A stretch of 43,650 nt of DNA from Acidobacteriota bacterium (lineage in GTDB: Bacteria > Acidobacteriota > Thermoanaerobaculia > Multivoradales > JAGPDF01): the NCBI GenBank assembly GCA_011525905.1, contig WYBK01000004.1:1-43650 (forward strand). Direction: 5' to 3'. The notes beneath the pieces are model-generated. The model was not told the DNA's origin, ran no database searches, and was given only the letters and a program-made list of their open reading frames with translations. Shown one piece after another: positions 32,646-40,537 of the stretch (positions are counted from its first letter, which is position 1; every line of letters begins with the position of its first letter). The translations under genes and the position numbers were made by a program.

Positions 32646-35021
32646 ATGCGCCGACTGCTCTTCCCGCTCCTGCTCGCCGCCGCGCTCGCCGGCTGCTCGC
32701 GCTCCCATCCGAACGTCGTCGTCGTCACCTTCGACACCGTGCGCTGGGACCACGTCGGCTGGTCGACCGGCCGCACCGACGTCACCCCGACGCTCGACGC
32801 GATGGCCGCGCGCGGCGTCTGGTTCTCGACCGCGATCGCGCCGCAGCCGCTCACTCTCCCCTCCCACACCTCGATCTTCACCGGCCGCTACCCGACGCGG
32901 CACGGCGTGCGCAACAACGGCACCTATCGCGTCCCGGACGAGGAGGAGACGTTGGCCGAGCTCTTCCAGGCCGAGGGCTACGCGACCCACGCGATCGTCT
33001 CCGCCTTCGTCCTCGACAGTCAGTTCGGGCTCGACCAGGGCTTCGACGGCTACGACGACGACCTGGCCGGCGGCCCGAAACAGAAGATGTTCATGTTCAA
33101 GGAGATCCGCGCCGCCCAGACCGCCGACAAGGCGGTGCGCTGGCTGCGCGAGGGGAGGCCGCGTGACCGCCCCTTCTTCCTCTGGCTCCATTTCTTCGAC
33201 CCGCACGCCGACTACGAACCCCCCGACGACGTCGCGCTCGAGTTCCCCGGCGACCCCTACCGAGGGGAGATCCACTACGCCGACCGCGAGCTCGGCCGCG
33301 TGCTCGAGGAGCTCGACGATCAGCGACTGCTCGACGAGACGCTCTTCGCCTTCACCTCCGACCATGGCGACAGCCTGGGTGAGCACGGCGAGCGGACGCA
33401 CGGCCTCTTCGTCTACGACGCGACCACGCGCGTGCCGCTGCTGATCGCGGGGCCGGGCGTGCCCGCCGGCCAGCGCGTCGACGGCGTCGTGCGCTCGCTC
33501 GACCTCTTCCCGACGATCGCCGAGCTCGCCGGCCTCGAGCCGAGCGGACCGCTCGACGGCGCCTCGCTGCGGCCGCTCTGGCGCGGCAAGGGCGATGAGC
33601 GCACCGCTTATCTCGAGACCTTCACGCCGCGCGAGAACTTCGGCTGGTCGGAGCTGCGCGGGCTGCGCAGCGCGACGGTCAAGGTGATCCAGGCGCCGCA
33701 GCCCGAGGTCTACGACCTCGCCGCCGACCCGCGCGAGACGCGCAACCTCCACGGCGCATCCGAGCCGGAAGGGGCGCGCCCCCTGTTCGCCGGCTTGGCG
33801 CGCCGGCTCGAGGAGGACCGTTACGGCGAGGAGAGCGCCGCGGCCCACGAGGCGGATTCCGAGACCCGCCAGAAGCTCGCCGCGCTCGGCTACGTCTGGG
33901 GCGCGAAGGTCACGGGCGACGCGCCGCTGGCCGATCCGAAAGAGAAGATCCGCTCCTGGGAGCGCTTCCAGGTAGCCCAGCAGCTGATCCGGGACAAGCA
34001 CTTCGAGCCGGCGATCGCGGCGATCCGGGCGATTCTGGCCGAGGACGCGGGCAATGTCGTCGCCATGGGCTCGCTCGCCGGCGCGCTCGCCCGCACCGGC
34101 GACGAGGAGGGGGCGCTCGCCACCTACCGCAAGATGATCGAGCTCGACGCGCAGCAGGACGTCGCCTACCTGGGCGCGGCGCGGCTGCTCGCCAAGCGCG
34201 GGGAGTTCGACGAGGCGACCGCGCTGGTCGAGGCGATGATGGCCAAGCAGCCGGACAACCCCGACGGCCCGGTGGCGATGGGCGACCTGCTGCTCGAGCG
34301 GGAGGCGTTCGACGAGGCCGAGCGCTGGTTCCGCAAGGCGCTCGAGCTCGACCCCCACTCGATGGTCGCCGCCTCCGGGCTCGGCAACTGCCTCAACCGG
34401 GCCGACCAGCTCCCCGAGGCACGCGACGTCCTGGTCGCGGCGCGCCGGCACGACCCGAGCCACCACGCGACCACCTACAACCTGGCGGTCGTCACCGAGC
34501 GGCTCGGCGACCGGCGGGCCGCTCTCGCGCTCTACCGCGAGGCGGTGGCGCTCGACCCCGACCACTCGATGAGCTGGAACAACCTCGGCTCCCTGCTCGA
34601 TCGCAACGGCGAGCGCGAGGAGGCGATCGCCGCCGTGCGCAAGGCGCACGAGCTCGACCCGGAGAACGTCGAGGCGACCTACAACCTGGGCGCGCTGCTG
34701 TCCAACGCCGGCCGGCCGGCCGAGGCGATCCCCTTCCTGCTCGAGGCCGTCCAGCGCCGCCCCGACCTCGCCGCCGCCCCGCCGCTGCTGGCGCGCGCGC
34801 TCGCCGCCACCGGGCGCGTCGACGAGGCGCTCGCCCTCTGGCGGCAGATCGCGGCGCAGGCGCCCCCCGCGCTCTTCCAGGTCGCCAAGCTCGAGCTCGG
34901 GCGGGGGCGCCGCGCGGCGGCGCGGGCGGCCCTGCGCCAGTTGATCGCCGTCGACGGCGACCGGGCGCGCCAGGCGATCGCGCGCGATCCGGAGCTGTCC
35001 AAGCTGCTCGCCGGCGGCTGA
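32646..35021 (+). CDS. Sulfatase-like alkaline-phosphatase-superfamily lipoprotein with TPR domain
   Basis: Lipoprotein of 791 residues (lipobox LAGC, Cys17). Residues 22-420 form a sulfatase/alkaline-phosphatase fold: metal ligands at VVVVTFDTVRWDH and FTSDHGDSLGEHG, and the nucleophile segment LTLPSHTSIFTGRYPTRHG. The position that is Cys or Ser (formylglycine) in true sulfatases is Thr70, so this is more likely a phosphatase or phosphotransferase-type enzyme. From about 440 to the end are roughly eight TPR-like units (for example ALELDPHSMVAASGLGNCL, AVALDPDHSMSWNNLGSLL). TACCTT is 11 bases before the ATG; no Shine-Dalgarno is evident. Confidence 0.9.
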   Translation: MRRLLFPLLLAAALAGCSRSHPNVVVVTFDTVRWDHVGWSTGRTDVTPTLDAMAARGVWFSTAIAPQPLTLPSHTSIFTGRYPTRHGVRNNGTYRVPDEEETLAELFQAEGYATHAIVSAFVLDSQFGLDQGFDGYDDDLAGGPKQKMFMFKEIRAAQTADKAVRWLREGRPRDRPFFLWLHFFDPHADYEPPDDVALEFPGDPYRGEIHYADRELGRVLEELDDQRLLDETLFAFTSDHGDSLGEHGERTHGLFVYDATTRVPLLIAGPGVPAGQRVDGVVRSLDLFPTIAELAGLEPSGPLDGASLRPLWRGKGDERTAYLETFTPRENFGWSELRGLRSATVKVIQAPQPEVYDLAADPRETRNLHGASEPEGARPLFAGLARRLEEDRYGEESAAAHEADSETRQKLAALGYVWGAKVTGDAPLADPKEKIRSWERFQVAQQLIRDKHFEPAIAAIRAILAEDAGNVVAMGSLAGALARTGDEEGALATYRKMIELDAQQDVAYLGAARLLAKRGEFDEATALVEAMMAKQPDNPDGPVAMGDLLLEREAFDEAERWFRKALELDPHSMVAASGLGNCLNRADQLPEARDVLVAARRHDPSHHATTYNLAVVTERLGDRRAALALYREAVALDPDHSMSWNNLGSLLDRNGEREEAIAAVRKAHELDPENVEATYNLGALLSNAGRPAEAIPFLLEAVQRRPDLAAAPPLLARALAATGRVDEALALWRQIAAQAPPALFQVAKLELGRGRRAAARAALRQLIAVDGDRARQAIARDPELSKLLAGG

Positions 35022-35033
35022 GCCGGCGCCCGG

Positions 35034-35597
35034 TCAGCCGCGGTAGGGCTCGTAGCAGCGGCGGCAGCGGGCCTCGTAAGCCTCGGCGTCGCCGACCTGG
35101 ACCTGGTCGGAGCCGCCGCGGATGCGCTGGCTGTAGTGCGCCGGGCCGCCGCAGCGGACGCAGACCGCGTGCATCTTGTCGACGTACTCGGCGACCGCCA
35201 GCAGCTCCGGCATCGGGCCGAAGGGGCGGCGGGCGAAGTCCTGGTCGAGGCCGGCGACGATCACCCGGATGCCGGCGTCGGCGAGCTCCATGGCGAGCTC
35301 GACCAGGCCGGCGTCGAAGAACTGCGCCTCGTCGACGCCGACGACCTGGACGCCCAGCTGCAGCCGCGCGCGCAGCTCGCCCGAGCTCGCGACGCTCTCC
35401 GCCTCGAGCTCGCGCAGGTCGCGGGTCACCAGGCGATCCGGCTCGTGCCGGTCGTCGGTTGCCGGCTTGAAGACCTGTACCTTCTGGCGGGCGATCGCGG
35501 CCCGCCGCAGGCGGCGCACCAGCTCCTCGCTCTTGCCCGAGAACATGCCGCCGGTGATCGCCTCGATCCGGCCCCCGCTCCCCTCCATCCGCGTCAT
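35034..35597 (-). CDS. tdk: Thymidine kinase (type II)
   Basis: Phosphorylates thymidine for salvage. It has 187 residues from ATG 35597; an ATG three codons later is equally possible. The P-loop is GGMFSGKSEEL. The catalytic Glu is in VVGVDEAQFFD, and AGLDQDFARRPFGPM forms the next conserved block. The structural zinc site is CVRC plus CRRC near the C-terminus (KMHAVCVRCGGPAHYSQR and ARCRRCYEPY). It converges on the sulfatase-like gene with a 12-base gap. Confidence 0.96.
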   Translation of the reverse strand: MTRMEGSGGRIEAITGGMFSGKSEELVRRLRRAAIARQKVQVFKPATDDRHEPDRLVTRDLRELEAESVASSGELRARLQLGVQVVGVDEAQFFDAGLVELAMELADAGIRVIVAGLDQDFARRPFGPMPELLAVAEYVDKMHAVCVRCGGPAHYSQRIRGGSDQVQVGDAEAYEARCRRCYEPYRG

Positions 35598-35706
35598 GCC
35601 TGGTCCGTTCCTCCCCCCCGATCGCGCGCGGCCGGGGCGCGCCACGATATCGAGCCCGCCGGCACGCCGGCAATCGCGCGCCTCGTGGCTCTCGGAAGCC
35701 GGATGC

Positions 35707-35712
35707 TAACCT
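35707..35712 (+). promoter_or_regulatory. -10-like hexamer for a leaderless DUF2203 transcript
   Basis: TAACCT ends 7 bases before the ATG at 35720, with no Shine-Dalgarno in between, so transcription would start at about the A of the start codon. No strong -35 is seen. Confidence 0.4.
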
Positions 35713-35719
35713 GCGCGCC

Positions 35720-36073
35720 ATGAGCGAGCCCGGCCGCGCGCCGCGCATCTGGAGCTACGACGAGGCGCTCGCCGCCTTCCCGGTCGTGCGCGACCGCACC
35801 GAGGCGGCGGTGCGGCAGGTCGAGGCGCTGGTCAACGCGCTGCAGAGCCGCGCCGAGATGGACGAGCGCAAGAGCGAGCTCGAGAGCGCCTACCGGACGA
35901 TCGTCGAGCGCTGGAGCGAGGAGATCGAGTCGCTCGGCTGCCAGGTCAAGGGGCTCTGGCTGGTCGACTTCGACAGCGGCGACGGCTACTGGTGCTGGCG
36001 CTATCCCGAGCCGACGCTCGCGCACCACCATGGCTACGACGAGGGCTTCGCCGGCCGCGTGCCGGTCGCCTGA
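35720..36073 (+). CDS. DUF2203 family protein
   Basis: Protein of 117 residues: an N-terminal helical half with the opening WSYDEALAAFPVVRDRTE, and a compact C-terminal half GCQVKGLWLVDFDSGDGYWCWRYPEPTLAHHHGYDEGFAGR, the hallmark of DUF2203. Conserved Asp, Trp and a His triplet suggest a ligand or metal site, but no function is known. It is monocistronic, between divergent tdk and the convergent HAD gene (20-base gap). Confidence 0.88.
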   Translation: MSEPGRAPRIWSYDEALAAFPVVRDRTEAAVRQVEALVNALQSRAEMDERKSELESAYRTIVERWSEEIESLGCQVKGLWLVDFDSGDGYWCWRYPEPTLAHHHGYDEGFAGRVPVA

Positions 36074-36093
36074 GAGTCCGCGAGCTCCGAGCG

Positions 36094-36786
36094 TCAGCCG
36101 TAGAGCGCGGCGATCTTCCCCGCGTCGAGCTCGGCGAGGCTCGCGACGACGTTCTCCGCCACCGCCAGGCGCGCGGCGGGATAGGTGTGGGCGACGCCCA
36201 GGGTGCGCAGGCCCGCGACCAGAGCGGCGGCGAGCCCGGCGTCGCTGTCCTCGATCGCCAGCACCTCGTGCGGGTGGATCAGCCGCTCGGGCAGCGGCGG
36301 CTCCCGGTTGAGCGCTTCGAGCGCCCTGACGTACCCCTCCGGATCGGGCTTGCCGCGCGCCACGTCCTCGGCGGTCACCAGCGCCTTGAACAGTGGCGCC
36401 ACGCCCCCCTGCTCGAGCGCCCCTTCGACCTCCTCGCGCAGCGCGCCGCTGACCAGGCCGAGCGTCCAGCCGGCGGCCGCGGCGCCGCGCACCAGCTCGA
36501 GCGCCCCGGGGAAGAAGGGGTAGCCGGCGCGTCGGATCTCCTCCCGGTAGGCCGCCGCCTTGCGCGCGACCAGGCGCGCGACCTCCCGGTCGCCGGCGCT
36601 CCGCCCGGCGGCGGCGAGCGCCGTGGCGAAGCAGTCCCGGTCGTCGAAACCCAGGTAGTCGCCGTAGTAGCGCGCCTCTTCCAGCTCGATGCCGAGCTCG
36701 GCCAGCACCTGGCGGAAGAGCCGGAAGTGGAGCGGCTCGTCGTCGACCAGCACGCCGTTGAAGTCGAAGAGCAGCGCGCGCAGCAC
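36094..36786 (-). CDS. HAD-family phosphatase with DxN in motif I
   Basis: HAD subfamily IA hydrolase of 230 residues (beta-phosphoglucomutase/phosphatase-like) with a GTG start. Motif I is DFNGVLVDDEPLH: the nucleophile Asp8 is present, but the general acid/base Asp two residues on is Asn10. Motif II is LVSGA, motif III Lys is in GKPDPEGY, and motif IV is IEDSDAGLAAA. The cap domain lies at about 15-90. The Asn could shift it from phosphatase to slow turnover or phosphotransfer; substrate unknown. TAAGAT lies 6 bases before the start codon. Confidence 0.88.
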   Translation of the reverse strand: MLRALLFDFNGVLVDDEPLHFRLFRQVLAELGIELEEARYYGDYLGFDDRDCFATALAAAGRSAGDREVARLVARKAAAYREEIRRAGYPFFPGALELVRGAAAAGWTLGLVSGALREEVEGALEQGGVAPLFKALVTAEDVARGKPDPEGYVRALEALNREPPLPERLIHPHEVLAIEDSDAGLAAALVAGLRTLGVAHTYPAARLAVAENVVASLAELDAGKIAALYG

Positions 36787-36792
36787 GCGCCG

Positions 36793-36798
36793 ATCTTA
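36793..36798 (-). promoter_or_regulatory. -10-like hexamer for a leaderless HAD transcript
   Basis: On the minus strand TAAGAT ends 6 bases before the GTG at 36786. There is no ribosome-binding site between them. It faces a TAGACT element at 36829-36834 that could serve the divergent erpA. Confidence 0.4.
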
Positions 36799-36902
36799 CG
36801 GCGGCAGGGGTGCGTCCGGCCGCTGCGCTAGACTCGGCGCTCCGGAGCGCGGGAAGATTCTCCCGCCCCGAACCGTTCTCCCGCTGCGAGAGGAGCCGAC
36901 CG

Positions 36903-37286
36903 ATGGAGACCGCCCCGAACACCAACCCCACGACGCCCCCGGCCGCCGAGGCCACGCCCCCCGTCCAGATCACCGCCAAGGCGGTCGACATGGTCAAGAA
37001 GACCCGCGAGCAGGAGGGGATGGACGAGTCCTACGGCCTGCGCGTCGCCGTGATGGGCGGCGGCTGCAGCGGCTTCCAGTACGCGCTCGACTTCGAGCAG
37101 GAGGCGCGGCCGACCGACACCGTCTTCGAGGTCGACGGCCTGAGGGTCTTCGTCGACCCGGTCTCGGCCCGCTACCTCGAAGGGGTGTCGATCGACTACG
37201 TCTTCGGCACCACCGGCGCCGGCTTCAAGTTCGACAACCCGCGCGCCACGGGCACCTGCGGCTGCGGCTCCTCGTTCGCGGTCTGA
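36903..37286 (+). CDS. erpA: Iron-sulfur cluster insertion protein (ErpA/IscA type)
   Basis: A-type carrier of 127 residues that delivers Fe-S clusters. The three conserved Cys are present: GGGCSGFQY and the C-terminal TCGCGSSF. Other marks are LRVAVMGGGCSG, VDPVSARYLEGVSIDYV and GTTGAGFKFDNP. The first 20 residues form a Pro/Thr-rich extension not found in the short forms. GAGAGGAG precedes the ATG. The cluster target cannot be told from the sequence; IscA is the alternative name. Confidence 0.93.
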   Translation: METAPNTNPTTPPAAEATPPVQITAKAVDMVKKTREQEGMDESYGLRVAVMGGGCSGFQYALDFEQEARPTDTVFEVDGLRVFVDPVSARYLEGVSIDYVFGTTGAGFKFDNPRATGTCGCGSSFAV

Positions 37287-37305
37287 CGGGCGCGACGGCC
37301 GTCTC

Positions 37306-38229
37306 TCAGGGCGCAGCGCCGACCGGCTCGAGCGCCCCGGACTCGCGTTGCAGCCAACCGGGCAGCTCGATTCGCTCCGACTCCGACCAGGCGGTGAGGT
37401 AGAGCCGGCCGAGCAGCTCGACGGCCGCCCGGAAGCGCTCGCAGGCGAAGGCGACGACCTCCGGATGGGCGAAGCCCTCGGCAGCGCCGAGCAGCGGCTG
37501 CAGGCGGTAGGTCCGGTCGAGCAGCGCGTGGCTCGCTTCGAGCGCGGCGAGCACCCCGGCGCGCAGGTCGGGCAAGGGCGCCAGCGAGAGCCCCGCGAGA
37601 GCACCCGCCGGATCGAACGGCGCGCGCTCGAGCAGGGCGTCGATTCGGACGTGGAACCCCTCGAGCGGCGAGCCCCCCGAGGGGAGCGCCCAGCCGTCGT
37701 GGTGGATCGTGGTGTGCAACGGCTGCGCCAGATCCCCCGCGTAGTGCGCCAGCAGGCCGGCGAAGACCAGGCACTTGGCGCGCACGTGCGGGTTGTCCGG
37801 CCAGCGGCGGTGCTCCGCCAGGCAGAGCGCCAGCTTCTCGGTCCCCTCGATCACCGCGTAGGGAAGCAGGCCGATCTGGGCCGGCCGCAGCCCGCGCGCC
37901 GCCGAGGCGACGAGCAGCTCGTGCGCCGTCGGCGGCAGTCCCCCGGGCGGCAAGCGCTCGGAGTCGAGAAAGTGCTCGACCTCCTCGCGGCTTCGGAGCG
38001 TCGGCGTGTCCCGATTGCGAAAGAGGTCGGGGTCGACCGCCAGGTGGCCGATGGTCTCGGCGCCGGCGACGAAGAATGGCGGAAGCTCTCCGGCCACCGC
38101 CGCGGCGGCGGCGATCCCGACCCGCCGGTGCCCGAGGGTCAGCCAGGCCCCGGCCGGCGCGGCGGCGGCGAGCGCGAGCAGCAGAGCGAGGCCGCCGGCG
38201 AGACGCCGCGAGAGCCGGCCGAGCCTCAT
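37306..38229 (-). CDS. Secreted zinc-dependent phospholipase C/S1-P1 nuclease-like protein
   Basis: Protein of 307 residues with a signal peptide ending PAGA before WLTLGHRRVG. In this superfamily the new N-terminal Trp and a nearby His bind the catalytic zinc cluster, and the expected Trp is exactly at the predicted cut. Other ligands are in IGHLAVDPD, LAHYAGDLAQPLHTTIHHDG and the later helix FHVRIDALLE. It resembles P1 nuclease and phospholipase C folds; phosphodiester hydrolysis is likely but the substrate is open. Its ATG overlaps the aquaporin stop by 4 bases. Confidence 0.82.
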   Translation of the reverse strand: MRLGRLSRRLAGGLALLLALAAAAPAGAWLTLGHRRVGIAAAAAVAGELPPFFVAGAETIGHLAVDPDLFRNRDTPTLRSREEVEHFLDSERLPPGGLPPTAHELLVASAARGLRPAQIGLLPYAVIEGTEKLALCLAEHRRWPDNPHVRAKCLVFAGLLAHYAGDLAQPLHTTIHHDGWALPSGGSPLEGFHVRIDALLERAPFDPAGALAGLSLAPLPDLRAGVLAALEASHALLDRTYRLQPLLGAAEGFAHPEVVAFACERFRAAVELLGRLYLTAWSESERIELPGWLQRESGALEPVGAAP

Positions 38230-38906
38230 CGGCCGAGCGCGTTGCGGAAGAGCAGGGCGGCGAGCGCGCCCCCCGAGATCGGGCCCGCGAGGTAGATCCA
38301 GAGATCGGCGAAGTCGCCGGTGACCAGCGCCGGCCCGAGGGTGCGCGCCGGATTGAGGCTCGCGCCGGTCAGCGGCCCGCCGACCAGGACGCCGACGGCG
38401 AGCGTCGCGCCGATCACCACGCCCGCCATGTGCCCGGCCCGCCCGGCGATCGCCCCCTGGAGCACGGCGAGCACGAGAAAGAGCGTGAGCAGCGATTCGA
38501 CGACCAGTCCCGCGGCCGGCGTCACCAGGATCGTCGCGTCGCCCACCTCGAGCTCCCCCCCGAGCGCCGTCCCCCCCAGGTTGCCCACGAGGCCGCCCAG
38601 CACGAAGCGGAGGGCGAGCGCCGCGACGACGGCACCGAAGACCTGGAAGACGACGTAGGAGACGGCCCGGCGGGTGTTGATCTTGCCCGCCAGCCAGACG
38701 CCGACCGTGACGGCGGGGTTGACGTGCGCCCCGGAGAGGTGGCCGAACAGATAGACCGCGACGGTGAGCGCCAGCCCTTGAGCGAGCGCGACGCCGACCA
38801 GCCCGCCCGCCCCGAGCGCCGCGGCGCCGGCACAGGCGAAGACCAGCATGAAGGTCCCGAGGAACTCCGCGCTGAGCGCGGTCGACAGGGGGGTGCTGTT
38901 CGTCAC
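38226..38906 (-). CDS. MIP-family aquaporin/glycerol facilitator
   Basis: Channel of 226 residues with six membrane spans and both half-helix NPA boxes: SGAHVNPAVTVGVW and TGASLNPARTLGPALV. GTG at 38906 follows a GAGGG and gives the standard N-terminus LSAEFLGTFMLVFACAGAAAL. The selectivity-filter residues seem closer to an aquaporin-Z or plant-NIP-like set than to GlpF, but I cannot settle this. It is co-transcribed with the phospholipase-like gene. Confidence 0.93.
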   Translation of the reverse strand: MTNSTPLSTALSAEFLGTFMLVFACAGAAALGAGGLVGVALAQGLALTVAVYLFGHLSGAHVNPAVTVGVWLAGKINTRRAVSYVVFQVFGAVVAALALRFVLGGLVGNLGGTALGGELEVGDATILVTPAAGLVVESLLTLFLVLAVLQGAIAGRAGHMAGVVIGATLAVGVLVGGPLTGASLNPARTLGPALVTGDFADLWIYLAGPISGGALAALLFRNALGR

Positions 38907-39091
38907 GGTGCCCTCCGCTCGCTGCACGAGGATTCTAAGCGAGCGCGTCCAGTCACCGAATCCGGGCGGCAGAGGTTCGAACTCTCGCAGCCGACTCGCG
39001 AAAGGCCTGCCGACTCCGCTGCCGCTGATCCAACATCCCGTGGGAAGATGCCCCAGAATCAGCTGTCTCTTCGTGCTGGAGGCATGCGGGC
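38907..39091. other. Gap between the aquaporin and the AAA/DUF4143 gene
   Basis: No gene is seen in these 185 bases. A -10-like TAGAAT (minus, 38937-38932) with TTCGGT 17 bases upstream could be the aquaporin promoter. A GGTTCGAACTC segment near 38974 looks like a tRNA T-arm, but no tRNA can be folded around it. Confidence 0.5.
38932..38960 (-). promoter_or_regulatory. Possible aquaporin promoter
   Basis: TTCGGT (38960-38955), 17 bases, TAGAAT (38937-38932) on the minus strand, about 25 bases before the GTG at 38906. The -10 is good and the -35 is poor. Confidence 0.35.
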
Positions 39092-40306
39092 TCATCCCCT
39101 CAGCCAATCCTCCACCGGCCGGGCGAGGAACTCCTCGACCGGCACGCCGCCGCCCCCCACGAGCAGCGGCCTTGCCGGAGGGAAGCGATCGACGAACGAG
39201 GCGAGCCCCGAATGCGCCGTCGGAGGGCGGGCGCTCTTGACTTCGATCGCCAGCAGCCGGCGGCCCGCGCGGACCACGAAGTCGACTTCGAGGTTGCCTT
39301 CGCGCCAGTAGAAGAGCTCGCAGCGCCCGGCGGCCGCGGCGTTGGCGAGGTGAGCGCCGACCGCGGATTCGACCAGCCGGCCGTAGAGCTCCGGGTCGCC
39401 GAGCAGCTCCTCCGGCGAGAGGCCCGACTGCGCCGTCGAGAGCGCGGTGTTCAGCACCTGGAGCTTCGGGCTCGAGGCGCGGCTGCGCACCTCGGCCCCG
39501 CTGAACTTCTGCAGGCCCGTCACCATCCCGGCGCCGGCGAGCAGCTCGAGGTAGTGCGCCAGGGTCGTCGTGTTGCCAGCGTCGTGGAGCTGACCGAGCA
39601 TCTTCGTGTAGGAGAGCACCTGTCCGGAGTAGCGGCAACCGAGCTCGAACAGGCGGCGCAGCAGTGCGGGCTTGTCGACCCGGGTGAGCAGCAGCACGTC
39701 GCGGGCGATCGTCGTCTCGACCAGCGAGTCGAGCAGGTAGCGACGCCAGCGCGGCGGATCTCCGGCGAACGGCGCGGCGCCGGGGTAGCCGCCGAAGTAG
39801 AGGAAGCGGTCGACGTCGAAGCCGAACGCCTCGCGCATCTCGGCGAACGACCAGTGGGGCAGGTGCAGCACCTCGAAACGGCCCGCGAGGCTCTCGGTCA
39901 TCCCCTGCTGCATCAGCAGCGGAGCCGAGCCGAGCAGCACCACGGCGAGCGGCCGGCGCGCACGGCGGTCCTCGTCCCAGAGGCGCTTGACCGTCTCCGA
40001 CCAGCCGGGAACCTTCTGGATCTCGTCGAGCGCCAGCACCGCGCCGTCGCGCCCGGCATCCGCCGCGAGCAGGCGGGCTCGCTCCCACTGGGCCGCGAGC
40101 CAGGCGGCGTCGCGCAGGGCGGGCTCGTCGGCCGAGACGAAGAGGTGCGGGCGCTCGATTCCGGCGAGCGCCTGCTCGACCAGCGTCGTCTTGCCGACCT
40201 GACGCGGCCCGGCCACCACCTGGAGGTGGCGGGGCGGTTTGCGAAGGCGCCCCACGAGCTCGTCGAGTGGAGCGCGCCGGAAGGTCGACCGTTCGAGCTC
40301 ACTCAT
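39092..40306 (-). CDS. AAA_14/DUF4143 ATPase
   Basis: Stand-alone ATPase of 404 residues. Walker A is GPRQVGKTTL, Walker B is VLALDEIQKVP, and sensor GSAPLLMQ precedes a winged-helix segment. The C-terminal DUF4143 part has EVDFVVRAGRRLLAIEVKSAR, a D...E-x-K pattern of the PD-(D/E)XK nuclease-like fold. These proteins are common, patchily distributed and of unclear role; links to mobile DNA or defence are suggested but unproven. It is not coupled to its neighbours, and its start lies in a small AT-rich patch with nested inverted repeats. Confidence 0.9.
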   Translation of the reverse strand: MSELERSTFRRAPLDELVGRLRKPPRHLQVVAGPRQVGKTTLVEQALAGIERPHLFVSADEPALRDAAWLAAQWERARLLAADAGRDGAVLALDEIQKVPGWSETVKRLWDEDRRARRPLAVVLLGSAPLLMQQGMTESLAGRFEVLHLPHWSFAEMREAFGFDVDRFLYFGGYPGAAPFAGDPPRWRRYLLDSLVETTIARDVLLLTRVDKPALLRRLFELGCRYSGQVLSYTKMLGQLHDAGNTTTLAHYLELLAGAGMVTGLQKFSGAEVRSRASSPKLQVLNTALSTAQSGLSPEELLGDPELYGRLVESAVGAHLANAAAAGRCELFYWREGNLEVDFVVRAGRRLLAIEVKSARPPTAHSGLASFVDRFPPARPLLVGGGGVPVEEFLARPVEDWLRG

Positions 40307-40338
40307 TGCCGTGAGTGATTTTACTCAACGTAATGAGT
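40301..40338. promoter_or_regulatory. Nested inverted repeat over the start of the ATPase gene
   Basis: Outer arms ACTCATT (40301-40307) and AATGAGT (40332-40338) enclose inner arms TGAGT (40312-40316) and ACTCA (40323-40327). The outer left arm includes the ATPase start codon and the inner pair brackets the -10-like TAAAAT, so a dimeric or tetrameric regulator bound here would block the gene. Confidence 0.55.
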
Positions 40339-40347
40339 ATGACGCAA
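40318..40347 (-). promoter_or_regulatory. Possible promoter of the AAA/DUF4143 gene
   Basis: On the minus strand TTGCGT (40347-40342), 18 bases, TAAAAT (40323-40318). The ATG is 11 bases past the -10, so the leader would be only a few bases long. It overlaps the nested inverted repeat. Confidence 0.4.
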
Positions 40348-40349
40348 CC

Positions 40350-40374
40350 GGCGCCCGCGAGACACGCGGGCGCC
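40350..40374. repeat. 10-base-pair perfect hairpin upstream of the Cys-Cys peptide gene
   Basis: Arms 40350-40359 and 40365-40374 pair perfectly around AGACA. No T-run follows on either strand. It may insulate the divergent ATPase and sigZ transcripts or shape the leader; its role is open. Confidence 0.5.
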
Positions 40375-40423
40375 GCTGCCACCGTATGCTGGGGCCCGAG
40401 CGGCGGATGGGCACCTCGAGCGA

Positions 40424-40437
40424 CCTCGTGCACGAGG
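40424..40437. promoter_or_regulatory. 14-base perfect palindrome upstream of the Cys-Cys peptide/sigZ operon
   Basis: CCTCGTGCACGAGG is fully palindromic and lies about 100 bases before the peptide start, in the likely promoter region. It is a candidate operator for a metal-responsive dimer. No ArsR-like regulator gene is in the window. Confidence 0.4.
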
Positions 40438-40537
40438 AGAGGCGCGCCGGCCCTGCGTCCTTTTGGCGCTCGCTCCGTCTCCTCGGTCGGGACCTCGCAG
40501 GGAGCGGGGCTCCCGATCCGAGTGGAGGCCCGAAGCC

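Noticed and set aside
38940..39010. tRNA-like T-arm (GGTTCGAACTC)
   Set aside because: No matching acceptor, D-arm or anticodon arm could be paired around it on either strand; it is probably chance, though an old integration scar cannot be excluded.
40380..40537. Short plus-strand frames ahead of the Cys-Cys peptide
   Set aside because: Arg/Ala/Gly-rich translations with no ribosome site; they run through the palindrome and promoter region.
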